Assembly (NCBI GenBank): GCA_031284645.1
Contig: JAITXS010000192.1
Coordinates: 1 to 5,217, forward strand
Length of the DNA stretch: 5,217 nucleotides
Direction of reading: 5' to 3'
DNA from: Spirochaetaceae bacterium
GTDB taxonomy: Bacteria > Spirochaetota > Spirochaetia > Treponematales > Breznakiellaceae
Of the stretch, positions 1 through 5,106 are shown one piece after another (positions within the stretch are counted from its first letter, which is position 1; each line of letters begins with the position of its first letter). Position numbers and translations under genes: made by a program. The notes under the pieces are model-generated. The model searched no databases and was not told the DNA's origin. It saw only the letters and a list, made by a program, of their open reading frames with translations.

Positions 1-34
1 AGTAGCCTGAAAGCTCGGAACGAAGAACTTTCAT
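1..34 (-). CDS. ispH: Probable IspH/LytB (4-hydroxy-3-methylbut-2-enyl diphosphate reductase), 5' end only
   Basis: Only 11 codons are visible, reading MKVLRSELSGY plus a first base T of the next codon, before the window ends. The ATG overlaps the clpA stop as ATGA, so translation is probably coupled to clpA. No clear ribosome-binding site precedes it. IspH proteins begin with a short beta strand followed by G-F/Y-C-x-G-V, where the cysteine binds the [4Fe-4S] cluster. The visible S-G-Y followed by a codon starting with T fits this pattern, since Cys codons begin with T. IspH is the last enzyme of the methylerythritol phosphate route, making IPP and DMAPP. The open frame and overlap are seen directly; the product name is an inference from 11 residues and could be wrong. 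Confidence 0.42.
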   Translation of the reverse strand, partial: MKVLRSELSGY

Positions 35-2499
35 TTTTTCGTAAAGCTGTATTTCTCGTTGTCCCAGTCAATAAAAACCGCGCCGCCTTTGATAAGTCCG
101 CCGAATAAAATTTCATCAACAAAGTATGATTTTATCTTATCCTCGATAACTCTGTCCACATTACGCGCGCCGAATTCTTTTGAATATGCGTCTTTCGCAA
201 GATGTTTAAGTACCTTGTCACTAAATGTAATCTCTACGTTTTTTTCGGCAAGTTGTGCTTTAAAAAGGTCTAAATCTTTTTCGACAATCGAAAGCATGAT
301 TGATTCTGAAAGATGATTAAAAGACACCACAGCGTCAAGCCTGTTACGGAACTCGGGGGTAAATATTTTTTCAACCGCACTGCCCACCGCCGTTTCCTGC
401 TTGATCACCCGCTCACCGAAGCCCAAGAGATTTTTGCCGATGTCGCGTGCTCCGGCATTGCTTGTCATAATGATAACAGCATTACGAAAATCGGCTTTGC
501 GTCCGTTGTTGTCCGTGAGTGTCGCGTAATCCATGATCTGCAAGAGTATGTTGTATATGTCCCCGTGGGCTTTTTCAATTTCATCAAGGAGCAGGACGCA
601 GTGTGCATTCTTTCGCATGATATCAGTAAGGAGTCCGCCTTCCTCATAACCCACGTAGCCCGGGGGGGAACCGATAAGCCGCGAAACTGCGTGTTTTTCC
701 TGATATTCACTCATGTCAAAACGGTGCAAAACAACGCCAAGAACATCGGCAAGTGCTTTGGCAAGCTCGGTTTTTCCGACTCCGGTGGGGCCGGCAAAAA
801 GAAAATTCGCGATCGGTTTTTCAGGGGCGCGGAAACCGGCCCTGCTCTGTTTAACCGCTTTTACAACGGCTGAAACAGCCTGGTCTTGTCCGAATACTCG
901 GGTTTTTAATTTTTCCTCAAGATAGCGTAATTTATCCCGCTCGGTTTCTCCGATTGATTTTTCGGGGATTTTTGTCATGCGGGCAACGACTGTCTCTATG
1001 GAGGACAGAGTTATCTCAATACGTTGATCTTGGGACTTATCCGTATCAGGGCTCTCTTCCGCTTCTATCGAACGGGGGGCAGGGGAGCTCTCTTTTTTCG
1101 CCTCTTGGGCTTTGTCTGCGTCAAATTTTTCGTGATCTTCGCCCTCCGTTGAAGAGGGAAGCGGAGAACCCGGGCTTCGCAGCGAGGAGGGGGACTTCTC
1201 CACCTCGTTTTTCTCTTGTTCTTTCCAGACATTGATACGGGCAAATGCACCTGCTTCATCAATGATGTCGATTGCTTTATCGGGAAGGCGGCGTTCACCC
1301 ATATAGCGGACGGAAAGCTCCACAGCGGCTTCAACTGCCTGGTCTGTATAATGTACCTGATGATAGTCTTCGTATTTTGATTTTAATCCTGTGAGGATTT
1401 TTTTTGCCTCGTGTTCCGAGGGCTCGTCTATGTTAATTTTTTGAAAGCGGCGGGCGAGTGCGTGGTCCTTTTCGAAGTATTTGTTGAATTCTTCGTGAGT
1501 TGTTGACCCTATGCACCGTAGTTTCCCTGAGCTTAGAGCCGGTTTTAGGAGATTTGACGCATCCAGTGTACCGGAGGCTGATCCTGCCCCTACGATTGTG
1601 TGGATTTCATCAACAAAGAGTATTGCTTTTTCTTTTTTTAATATTTCTTCCAGCACTTTTTTGATTCTATCCTCAAAATCGCCGCGATATTTTGTTCCGG
1701 CGACCAGAAGGCCCATGTCAAGTGAATAGATTGATGCGTCTTTAAGAGGCGGGGGAACGTTCCCTTTTGCGATTCTGTGGGCAAGGCCCTCGGTAATGGC
1801 CGTTTTCCCAACGCCGGAATCGCCGACATGGACGGGGTTGTTTTTTATTCTGCGGCAGAGTACTTGTATTGTCCGGTCAAGCTCAACTTCCCGCCCGATA
1901 ACCGGATCGAGTTTGTTTTCACGGGCAAGGGCCGTAAGATCAACGGCAAAACGTTCAAGTGCAGTTTTTTTGCTGTTTTTGGCTTTTACCGCTTCTTCCG
2001 TCTCATCGACATCCTGCGTTTGTTCTTCTATATCGGCCGGTTCGGTTTTTAAGGCATAATAAGGGTTCCCGCCTTCCTCGGCATAGCCGTGTGAAAGAGT
2101 GCGGATAAGCTCAAGACGCCGGACGCCGGACTTTCGCAGGTAATAGGCACAGTAATTCTGCTCTTCGTCGTAAAGCGAGACTAAAATATCGGCAACGCGG
2201 AGTACCTTCTGCTGGGAACTTTTACTTTGAAAGACGGCACGTTCCAGGACGCTGGTAAAACCCACCGTTTGGATCGGTTCCCGATCAATAACCGGAATTT
2301 TTTGCTCGAAAAAATTTTCCATTCCCGATTTTATAGTACTTACATTAGCTCCACAGGCTGAAAGTACGCTTTTTACCTCTTCAAAGGCAAGTGCTGCATA
2401 CAGTATATGCTCCGGTGTAATATATTCATGACGGCGTATTCGCGCCTCGGAATAGGCTGCGTTTATTATTGCTTGGGCGTGGCGGCTAATTTTCATCAT
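31..2499 (-). CDS. clpA: ATP-dependent Clp protease ATP-binding subunit ClpA
   Basis: A cytoplasmic AAA+ unfoldase that feeds proteins into the ClpP peptidase. It has 822 residues from the chosen start. The Clp N domain spans about 1-140 and is followed by an acidic linker. The first ATPase module has Walker A GDSGVGKT (226-233), Walker B ILFVDEIH (293-300), pore loop KYRG (about 270) and arginine fingers in ALARRF. The second has Walker A GPTGVGKT (570-577), Walker B LLLDE (636-640), pore loop GYVG (614-617), sensor TSNAG and FTPEFRNRLD. An LGF tripeptide (692-694) sits where ClpA carries its ClpP-docking loop. There is no coiled-coil middle domain as in ClpB or ClpC, and clpS is adjacent, so ClpA is favoured. 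The ATG at 2497-2499 is chosen because it overlaps the clpS stop (TGATG) and has GGAG 8 bases upstream. An in-frame ATG at 2520 lies inside clpS without a Shine-Dalgarno sequence. A linker insertion of about 64 residues is unusual. Confidence 0.97.
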   Translation of the reverse strand: MMKISRHAQAIINAAYSEARIRRHEYITPEHILYAALAFEEVKSVLSACGANVSTIKSGMENFFEQKIPVIDREPIQTVGFTSVLERAVFQSKSSQQKVLRVADILVSLYDEEQNYCAYYLRKSGVRRLELIRTLSHGYAEEGGNPYYALKTEPADIEEQTQDVDETEEAVKAKNSKKTALERFAVDLTALARENKLDPVIGREVELDRTIQVLCRRIKNNPVHVGDSGVGKTAITEGLAHRIAKGNVPPPLKDASIYSLDMGLLVAGTKYRGDFEDRIKKVLEEILKKEKAILFVDEIHTIVGAGSASGTLDASNLLKPALSSGKLRCIGSTTHEEFNKYFEKDHALARRFQKINIDEPSEHEAKKILTGLKSKYEDYHQVHYTDQAVEAAVELSVRYMGERRLPDKAIDIIDEAGAFARINVWKEQEKNEVEKSPSSLRSPGSPLPSSTEGEDHEKFDADKAQEAKKESSPAPRSIEAEESPDTDKSQDQRIEITLSSIETVVARMTKIPEKSIGETERDKLRYLEEKLKTRVFGQDQAVSAVVKAVKQSRAGFRAPEKPIANFLFAGPTGVGKTELAKALADVLGVVLHRFDMSEYQEKHAVSRLIGSPPGYVGYEEGGLLTDIMRKNAHCVLLLDEIEKAHGDIYNILLQIMDYATLTDNNGRKADFRNAVIIMTSNAGARDIGKNLLGFGERVIKQETAVGSAVEKIFTPEFRNRLDAVVSFNHLSESIMLSIVEKDLDLFKAQLAEKNVEITFSDKVLKHLAKDAYSKEFGARNVDRVIEDKIKSYFVDEILFGGLIKGGAVFIDWDNEKYSFTKK
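1000..1236 (-). other. Extra low-complexity segment between the two ATPase modules of ClpA
   Basis: This covers residues 422-500 of ClpA, between the end of module 1 (DEAGAFAR) and the start of the module 2 lead-in (IETVVARMTKIPEKS). In E. coli ClpA, as I recall it, the same two landmarks are separated by about 15 residues; here there are 79. The added part is rich in Ser, Pro, Glu, Lys and Asp, with no hydrophobic pattern or recognisable fold, so it is probably disordered. The reading frame stays open and both flanking modules are intact, so ClpA should remain functional. The length and composition are read from the sequence; the comparison with E. coli is from memory of the family. Confidence 0.85.
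1142..1191. repeat. GC-rich palindromic block inside clpA (candidate inserted repeat)
   Basis: This 50-base block is bounded by perfect 6-base inverted arms, CCCTCC (1142-1147) and GGAGGG (1186-1191). It contains three smaller inverted repeats: CCCTC/GAGGG (1142-1146 with 1154-1158), GAAGC/GCTTC (1158-1162 with 1174-1178) and TCGC-A-GCGA (1177-1185). By direct count, 37 of the 54 bases at 1141-1194 are G or C, clearly more than the surrounding gene. It encodes part of the Ser/Pro-rich linker insertion of ClpA. Dense nested palindromes within a dispensable in-frame insertion resemble palindromic elements that insert in genes of some bacteria. That origin is inference, because no second copy lies in this window. 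Confidence 0.45.
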
Positions 2500-2798
2500 C
2501 AGGCTCTCTCCATAATGCATTGAAGTGGGAAATCATGACGGACAGCAAGACTGTGTACCTGATCGACCTTGGTTTTTGCGATATCCCCGGCGTAAACACC
2601 AATAATAGCGCGGCCTTTATTGTGCACGGCAAGCATGAGCTGTTCGGCTTCTTCCGCGTTTTTATGAAAGACAAGCATAATAACATCAACAACAAAATTC
2701 ATTGATGTGTAGTCATCATTGAGAAGAATAACCTTAAAGTTCTCCGGTTCAGAGAGCTTTTTCTCCTCCGTGACCGCCTTTTTGAGTGAAGTCTCCAT
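2499..2798 (-). CDS. clpS: ATP-dependent Clp protease adaptor ClpS
   Basis: A 99-residue cytoplasmic adaptor that binds proteins with destabilising N-terminal residues and hands them to ClpA for degradation by ClpAP. The residues are typical of the family: a disordered charged N-terminal tail (1-18), then FKVILLNDDYTSMNFVV (21-37) holding the N-degron pocket residues Asn27, Asp28, Asp29, Thr31 and Met33. His59 in the AVHNKG segment corresponds to the pocket histidine (His66 of E. coli ClpS). GVYAGDIAKTKV (67-78) and a C-terminal PL (91-92) are also characteristic. Length is normal for the family. The ATG at 2798 is the earliest possible start, because an in-frame TAA lies only five codons upstream, and there is no Shine-Dalgarno motif before it. 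It is the first gene of the clpS-clpA cluster and overlaps clpA by one base. Confidence 0.97.
   Translation of the reverse strand: METSLKKAVTEEKKLSEPENFKVILLNDDYTSMNFVVDVIMLVFHKNAEEAEQLMLAVHNKGRAIIGVYAGDIAKTKVDQVHSLAVRHDFPLQCIMERA
2504..2511 (-). promoter_or_regulatory. Ribosome-binding site for clpA, within the clpS 3' end
   Basis: On the minus strand GGAGAGAG lies 4 bases before the ATG at 2499, with its GGAG core 8 bases upstream. It sits in the last codons of clpS. This site, together with the TGATG stop/start overlap, decides the clpA start in favour of 2499 over the in-frame ATG at 2520, which has no purine-rich motif upstream. Confidence 0.75.
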
Positions 2799-2806
2799 AC
2801 GACAGT

Positions 2807-2836
2807 ATTGTTACGTGCTTTAGGGCCGCCTGTCAA
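2807..2836 (-). promoter_or_regulatory. Candidate clpS promoter, close enough to the ATG to give a leaderless mRNA
   Basis: Reading the minus strand, a perfect TTGACA (2836-2831) is followed after 18 bases by AACAAT (2812-2807), a 4 of 6 match to TATAAT. A 17-base spacing would instead give TAACAA. Transcription would be expected to begin 6-8 bases after the -10 box, at about 2801-2799. That is essentially at the clpS ATG (2798), which also lacks a ribosome-binding site. The boxes are seen in the sequence; promoter activity and start point are inferred. Confidence 0.45.
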
Positions 2837-2848
2837 CCTACATCAGAG

Positions 2849-2860
2849 CTTCTTAAGAAG
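2849..2860. promoter_or_regulatory. Perfect 12-base palindrome CTTCTTAAGAAG, possible operator
   Basis: The sequence is its own reverse complement over 12 bases with no spacer. It lies about 13 bases upstream of the TTGACA of the candidate clpS promoter and directly abuts a G-rich run (2860-2870). The position and symmetry would suit a dimeric regulator, but I do not recognise the site as that of a known factor. Confidence 0.25.
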
Positions 2861-2905
2861 GGGAGGGGGGCCATAGATTTCTGCCCGGAACTACTACTGT
2901 TAAAA

Positions 2906-2911
2906 ATTATA
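2906..2911 (-). promoter_or_regulatory. Alternative distal -10 box for the clpS cluster
   Basis: A perfect TATAAT reads on the minus strand at 2911-2906. No good -35 box sits at the standard distance; the best is TGTACT (2933-2928) with 16 bases between. If used, the mRNA leader of clpS would be about 100 bases, passing the palindrome at 2849-2860. The region is A/T-rich, so a chance match is quite possible. Confidence 0.25.
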
Positions 2912-2916
2912 TTTTT

Positions 2917-2933
2917 TGTACGGTATGAGTACA
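2917..2933. promoter_or_regulatory. Inverted repeat TGTAC-N7-GTACA, possible operator of the lar genes
   Basis: Perfect 5-base arms (2917-2921 and 2929-2933) flank a 7-base spacer, centred at 2925. This is about 62 bases upstream of the transcription start predicted from the candidate lar promoter, a distance at which class I activators of the CRP/FNR family often bind. In Lactiplantibacillus plantarum the lar genes are controlled by LarR, a CRP/FNR-family regulator. A comparable role here is speculation, and the arms are short. Confidence 0.25.
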
Positions 2934-2951
2934 TATATGAATCGCGGCTTC

Positions 2952-2980
2952 TTGCGTTTTTCCCTTCCTTGTTCTACCAT
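2952..2980 (+). promoter_or_regulatory. Candidate promoter of the larE-larC-larB operon
   Basis: TTGCGT (2952-2957) and TACCAT (2975-2980) are separated by exactly 17 bases, matching sigma-70 boxes at 3 and 4 of 6 positions. Transcription would start near 2987, leaving a leader of about 30 bases that holds the larE ribosome-binding site. The match is weak, as for a promoter that needs an activator, and other placements are possible. Confidence 0.35.
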
Positions 2981-3004
2981 AAAGACAGAAATTAATGAAA
3001 TAAT

Positions 3005-3010
3005 AGGAGA
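3005..3010 (+). promoter_or_regulatory. Ribosome-binding site that sets a CTG start for larE
   Basis: AGGAGA is followed by six bases and then CTG (3017-3019) in the larE frame. No ATG, GTG or TTG lies at a suitable distance: the first TTG in frame is at 3047, more than 35 bases from this motif. This is the strongest Shine-Dalgarno motif before larE, and it points to CTG initiation. Confidence 0.7.
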
Positions 3011-3016
3011 TCCAAG

Positions 3017-3835
3017 CTGACAATCACAGAAAAATATAGTCATCTCTTGTCAATTATCAAAAAAGAGGGAAAAGCCGCGGTGGCACTGTCCGGCGGGGTT
3101 GACAGCTCTTTCCTCGCTTACGCCGCTGTCCGGGCGCTCGGTAAAGATGCCCTTGCGCTGACCATAGTATCGCCGATGCTTCCAAAAAATGAAATCAACG
3201 ATGCACTCCGCGTGGCAAAAGAGATAGGAATAACTCATGTCCTCATTAATGAAGATCATATTGAGGATGAGGTCGCGGAGAACCCCGCGGAACGCTGCTA
3301 TTTTTGTAAAAAAAAAGAATTCAGTGCAATGCTCAAGGCGGCGGCGGAACGCGGCATAGCGACCGTGTTCGATGGCAGCAATCTTGATGACGAAGGCGAT
3401 TATCGTCCGGGTTTAAAGGCACTCTCCGAGCTTAATATCATAAGCCCGCTCAGGGAAGCCGCTTTGTGCAAGGCGGATATTCGGGAGCTTTCCCGTTCTT
3501 TTAATCTCCCGACATGGGATAAACCTGCTTTTGCCTGTCTGGCATCGCGTATCCCGTACGGAGAGAAAATCGATAAAGAAAAATTGAAACGTATCGAGCT
3601 TGCCGAAGACATATTACGGAATGAGTTTGGATTTCGTCAATTTCGTGTGCGCTCTCACGGGGAACTTGCCCGTATAGAAGTCGCGCCCGAAGAACGCAGC
3701 CTTTTTTTTGATGAAACCACGCTGGATAAGATCTCGGCGAAATTAAAACAACTTGGTTTTTTGTACGTTGCCCTCGAACTGGAGGGATATAAAATGGGAA
3801 ATATGAACAAAGTACTAAAAGGAACAAGCGCGTGA
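3017..3835 (+). CDS. larE: LarE, ATP-dependent sulfur insertase for the nickel-pincer nucleotide cofactor
   Basis: A cytoplasmic PP-loop enzyme, 272 residues from a CTG start. It adenylates the pyridinium dicarboxylate mononucleotide and replaces the carboxylates by thiocarboxylates, between the LarB and LarC steps. The PP-loop SGGVDSS is at residues 25-31. Cys174 in FACLASRIPYG matches the sulfur-donating Cys176 of L. plantarum LarE. Cys94 and Cys97 form CYFC after NPAER, a pair associated with LarE proteins that hold a [4Fe-4S] cluster and so need not destroy their own cysteine. The CTG start (3017) is supported by AGGAGA six bases upstream and by the N-terminus it restores, MTITEKYSHLL, which resembles the helix before the PP-loop strand in the family. 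A TTG start at 3047 would remove that helix. The stop overlaps larC (GTGA). Confidence is high for the product and moderate for the start. Confidence 0.94.
   Translation: MTITEKYSHLLSIIKKEGKAAVALSGGVDSSFLAYAAVRALGKDALALTIVSPMLPKNEINDALRVAKEIGITHVLINEDHIEDEVAENPAERCYFCKKKEFSAMLKAAAERGIATVFDGSNLDDEGDYRPGLKALSELNIISPLREAALCKADIRELSRSFNLPTWDKPAFACLASRIPYGEKIDKEKLKRIELAEDILRNEFGFRQFRVRSHGELARIEVAPEERSLFFDETTLDKISAKLKQLGFLYVALELEGYKMGNMNKVLKGTSA
3817..3824 (+). promoter_or_regulatory. Ribosome-binding site for the GTG start of larC
   Basis: AAAAGGAA lies within the end of larE, with its AAAGGA core 8 bases before the GTG at 3832. It supports the GTG as start, together with the conserved N-terminus MKILHFDCFAGISGDM that follows it. 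Confidence 0.65.
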
Positions 3836-5106
3836 AGATTTTACATTTTGATTGTTTTGCCGGAATTTCAGGGGACATGACGCTCGGAGCCTTTGTTGAT
3901 CTCGGCCTTGATCCCGACATACTCTGTTCGGAGCTTAAAAAACTTAATATCGGCGGCTGGAAACTGGAATTTTGCCGCGAAGAACGTAACGGCATCAACG
4001 GGACTCGCGCCCTTGTTAGTCTAGAGGAAGAAAGCGGGAAGGGAAACGATCACCATCATCACCATCACCATGACGAAGAGGAGATACACGATCATCAGCA
4101 CGGAAAGGAGTCCGGGGAAGGCGCACATGCTCATAACGCATGGTCTGAAATTCGCGCCTTAATCGAAAATTCAGGGATAAGCCGAAGCGCGAAAAACCGT
4201 GCGTTGGATATATTTTCCCGTATAGCTCGAGCCGAAGCCGCCGTGCACAACAAGGCTATTGAAGATATTACGTTTCATGAAGTCGGCGCTCTTGATTCGA
4301 TTATTGATATTGTAGGAGCCGCGATCTGCCTTGATATCATAAAACCTGATAAAATTACCTGTGGTAAGGTTGAGCTTGGCGGCGGCAGTGTTCGTTGCGC
4401 CCACGGAGTCCTGCCCGTGCCCGCGCCCGCGACACTGATCCTTGTTAAAGGAATGCCGGTACAAACAGGCGGCTTTGACAAAGAAATGACAACGCCGACC
4501 GGTGCGGCTATTCTTGCCTCTTGTGTTGATGAATTTATTGAACAAGCCGCATTTACCGAAATAAAAAGTGCTTATGGTATCGGTGCACGAAAACTTGATA
4601 AAGCGAATGTCCTGCGGCTTTCGATACGGGAAGCGGACAGCGGGAGCTCTTTTTCAAAGGATATGCCTTTGAAAAACGATTGGATTACGAGAAATCTCGT
4701 GCTTCTTGAAGCGAATGTTGATGATATGAACGGAGAAGAATTAAGTTTTTTGATGGAACGCCTCTTTGATGCAGGCGCTTTAGATACCAGCTTTATACCG
4801 TGTCTGATGAAAAAATCACGGCCCGGTCATATTATCAGCGTGTTAAGCGGATACGAAAAACTTGATGCGGTGCGCCGTACTCTTTTTTTACATTCAAGTA
4901 CAGCCGGTTTTCGTGAAAGCATGGTAAAACGTATTGAACTTAAACGTGAAATCGGCATAACGGCAAACGGAAGCCGCCGGAAAACGCTTTTTTTAGACGG
5001 AGAGGCGCTCCGCTCAAAAATCGAATTCGAAGACCGTGCCCGTATTGCGCGGGAAAAGAATATTTCGCTGCGATCAGTGGACCAAAGGGACATCGGCAAT
5101 GAGTGA
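3832..5106 (+). CDS. larC: LarC, CTP-dependent nickel insertion protein (cyclometallase)
   Basis: A 424-residue cytoplasmic enzyme that inserts nickel into the thiocarboxylated mononucleotide to finish the NPN cofactor. Family motifs run in order: MKILHFDCFAGISGDM (1-16), FHEVGALDSIIDIVGA (148-163), the ELGGGSV segment to HGVLPVPAPAT (181-201), TPTGAAIL (221-228), YGIGARKL (248-255) and the second-domain signature EANVDDMN (293-300). Twelve histidines at 74-101, including seven in a row, form a probable nickel-gathering loop. In L. plantarum the two halves are separate frames joined by programmed frameshifting; here one frame continues through the junction near residue 270. The GTG start overlaps the larE stop by four bases, so the two are probably translationally coupled. 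Length is normal for a fused LarC. Confidence 0.95.
   Translation: MKILHFDCFAGISGDMTLGAFVDLGLDPDILCSELKKLNIGGWKLEFCREERNGINGTRALVSLEEESGKGNDHHHHHHHDEEEIHDHQHGKESGEGAHAHNAWSEIRALIENSGISRSAKNRALDIFSRIARAEAAVHNKAIEDITFHEVGALDSIIDIVGAAICLDIIKPDKITCGKVELGGGSVRCAHGVLPVPAPATLILVKGMPVQTGGFDKEMTTPTGAAILASCVDEFIEQAAFTEIKSAYGIGARKLDKANVLRLSIREADSGSSFSKDMPLKNDWITRNLVLLEANVDDMNGEELSFLMERLFDAGALDTSFIPCLMKKSRPGHIISVLSGYEKLDAVRRTLFLHSSTAGFRESMVKRIELKREIGITANGSRRKTLFLDGEALRSKIEFEDRARIAREKNISLRSVDQRDIGNE
4051..4134 (+). other. Histidine-rich nickel-binding loop in LarC
   Basis: Residues 74-101 of LarC contain 12 His with interspersed Asp and Glu, beginning with seven consecutive His written in mixed CAC and CAT codons. 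Such loops are common in nickel-handling proteins, and LarC proteins often carry one between their N-terminal core segments. Metal storage or delivery is the likely role, but it is inferred from composition. Confidence 0.7.
5084..5090 (+). promoter_or_regulatory. Ribosome-binding site for larB
   Basis: AAAGGGA lies within the end of larC, 8 bases before the ATG at 5099. It favours this ATG over the in-frame TTG at 5045. Confidence 0.55.

Noticed and set aside
313..873. A 186-codon open frame on the plus strand, opposite clpA
   Set aside because: It lies entirely antisense to the second ATPase module of ClpA, whose Walker and sensor motifs are intact. Its translation shows no recognisable domain and it has no convincing start signal, so it is a shadow frame.
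2500..2520. A longer ClpA starting at the ATG at 2520
   Set aside because: It would lie inside clpS with no Shine-Dalgarno sequence and would add seven residues with no family counterpart. The start at 2499 has GGAG 8 bases upstream and a stop/start overlap.
2923..2928. GTATGA, identical to a half-site of the E. coli NikR nickel operator (GTATGA-N16-TCATAC)
   Set aside because: It is tempting beside nickel-cofactor genes, but the partner TCATAC is absent at the required distance, so a single hexamer match is not evidence.
2799..3016. A small gene, RNA or riboswitch in the spacer between clpS and larE
   Set aside because: The 218 bases hold promoter-like boxes and two short palindromes but no coding frame with a start signal and no recognisable structured RNA element or terminator with a U-tract.
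3047..3049. TTG as the larE start
   Set aside because: No ribosome-binding site is suitably placed, and the family's N-terminal helix would be lost; CTG at 3017 explains both.
3501..3998. A 165-codon open frame on the minus strand, opposite the end of larE and start of larC
   Set aside because: It crosses the junction of two clear genes on the other strand and has no recognisable motif; a shadow of codon bias.
4051..4071. Seven consecutive His codons as an engineered affinity tag or a tandem DNA repeat
   Set aside because: The run is internal to LarC, continues into a natural Asp/Glu/His-rich loop, uses mixed codons, and such loops are common in LarC.
4600..4690. A programmed frameshift splitting larC into larC1 and larC2
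   Set aside because: The reading frame is continuous through the junction and both halves carry their motifs in the same frame.
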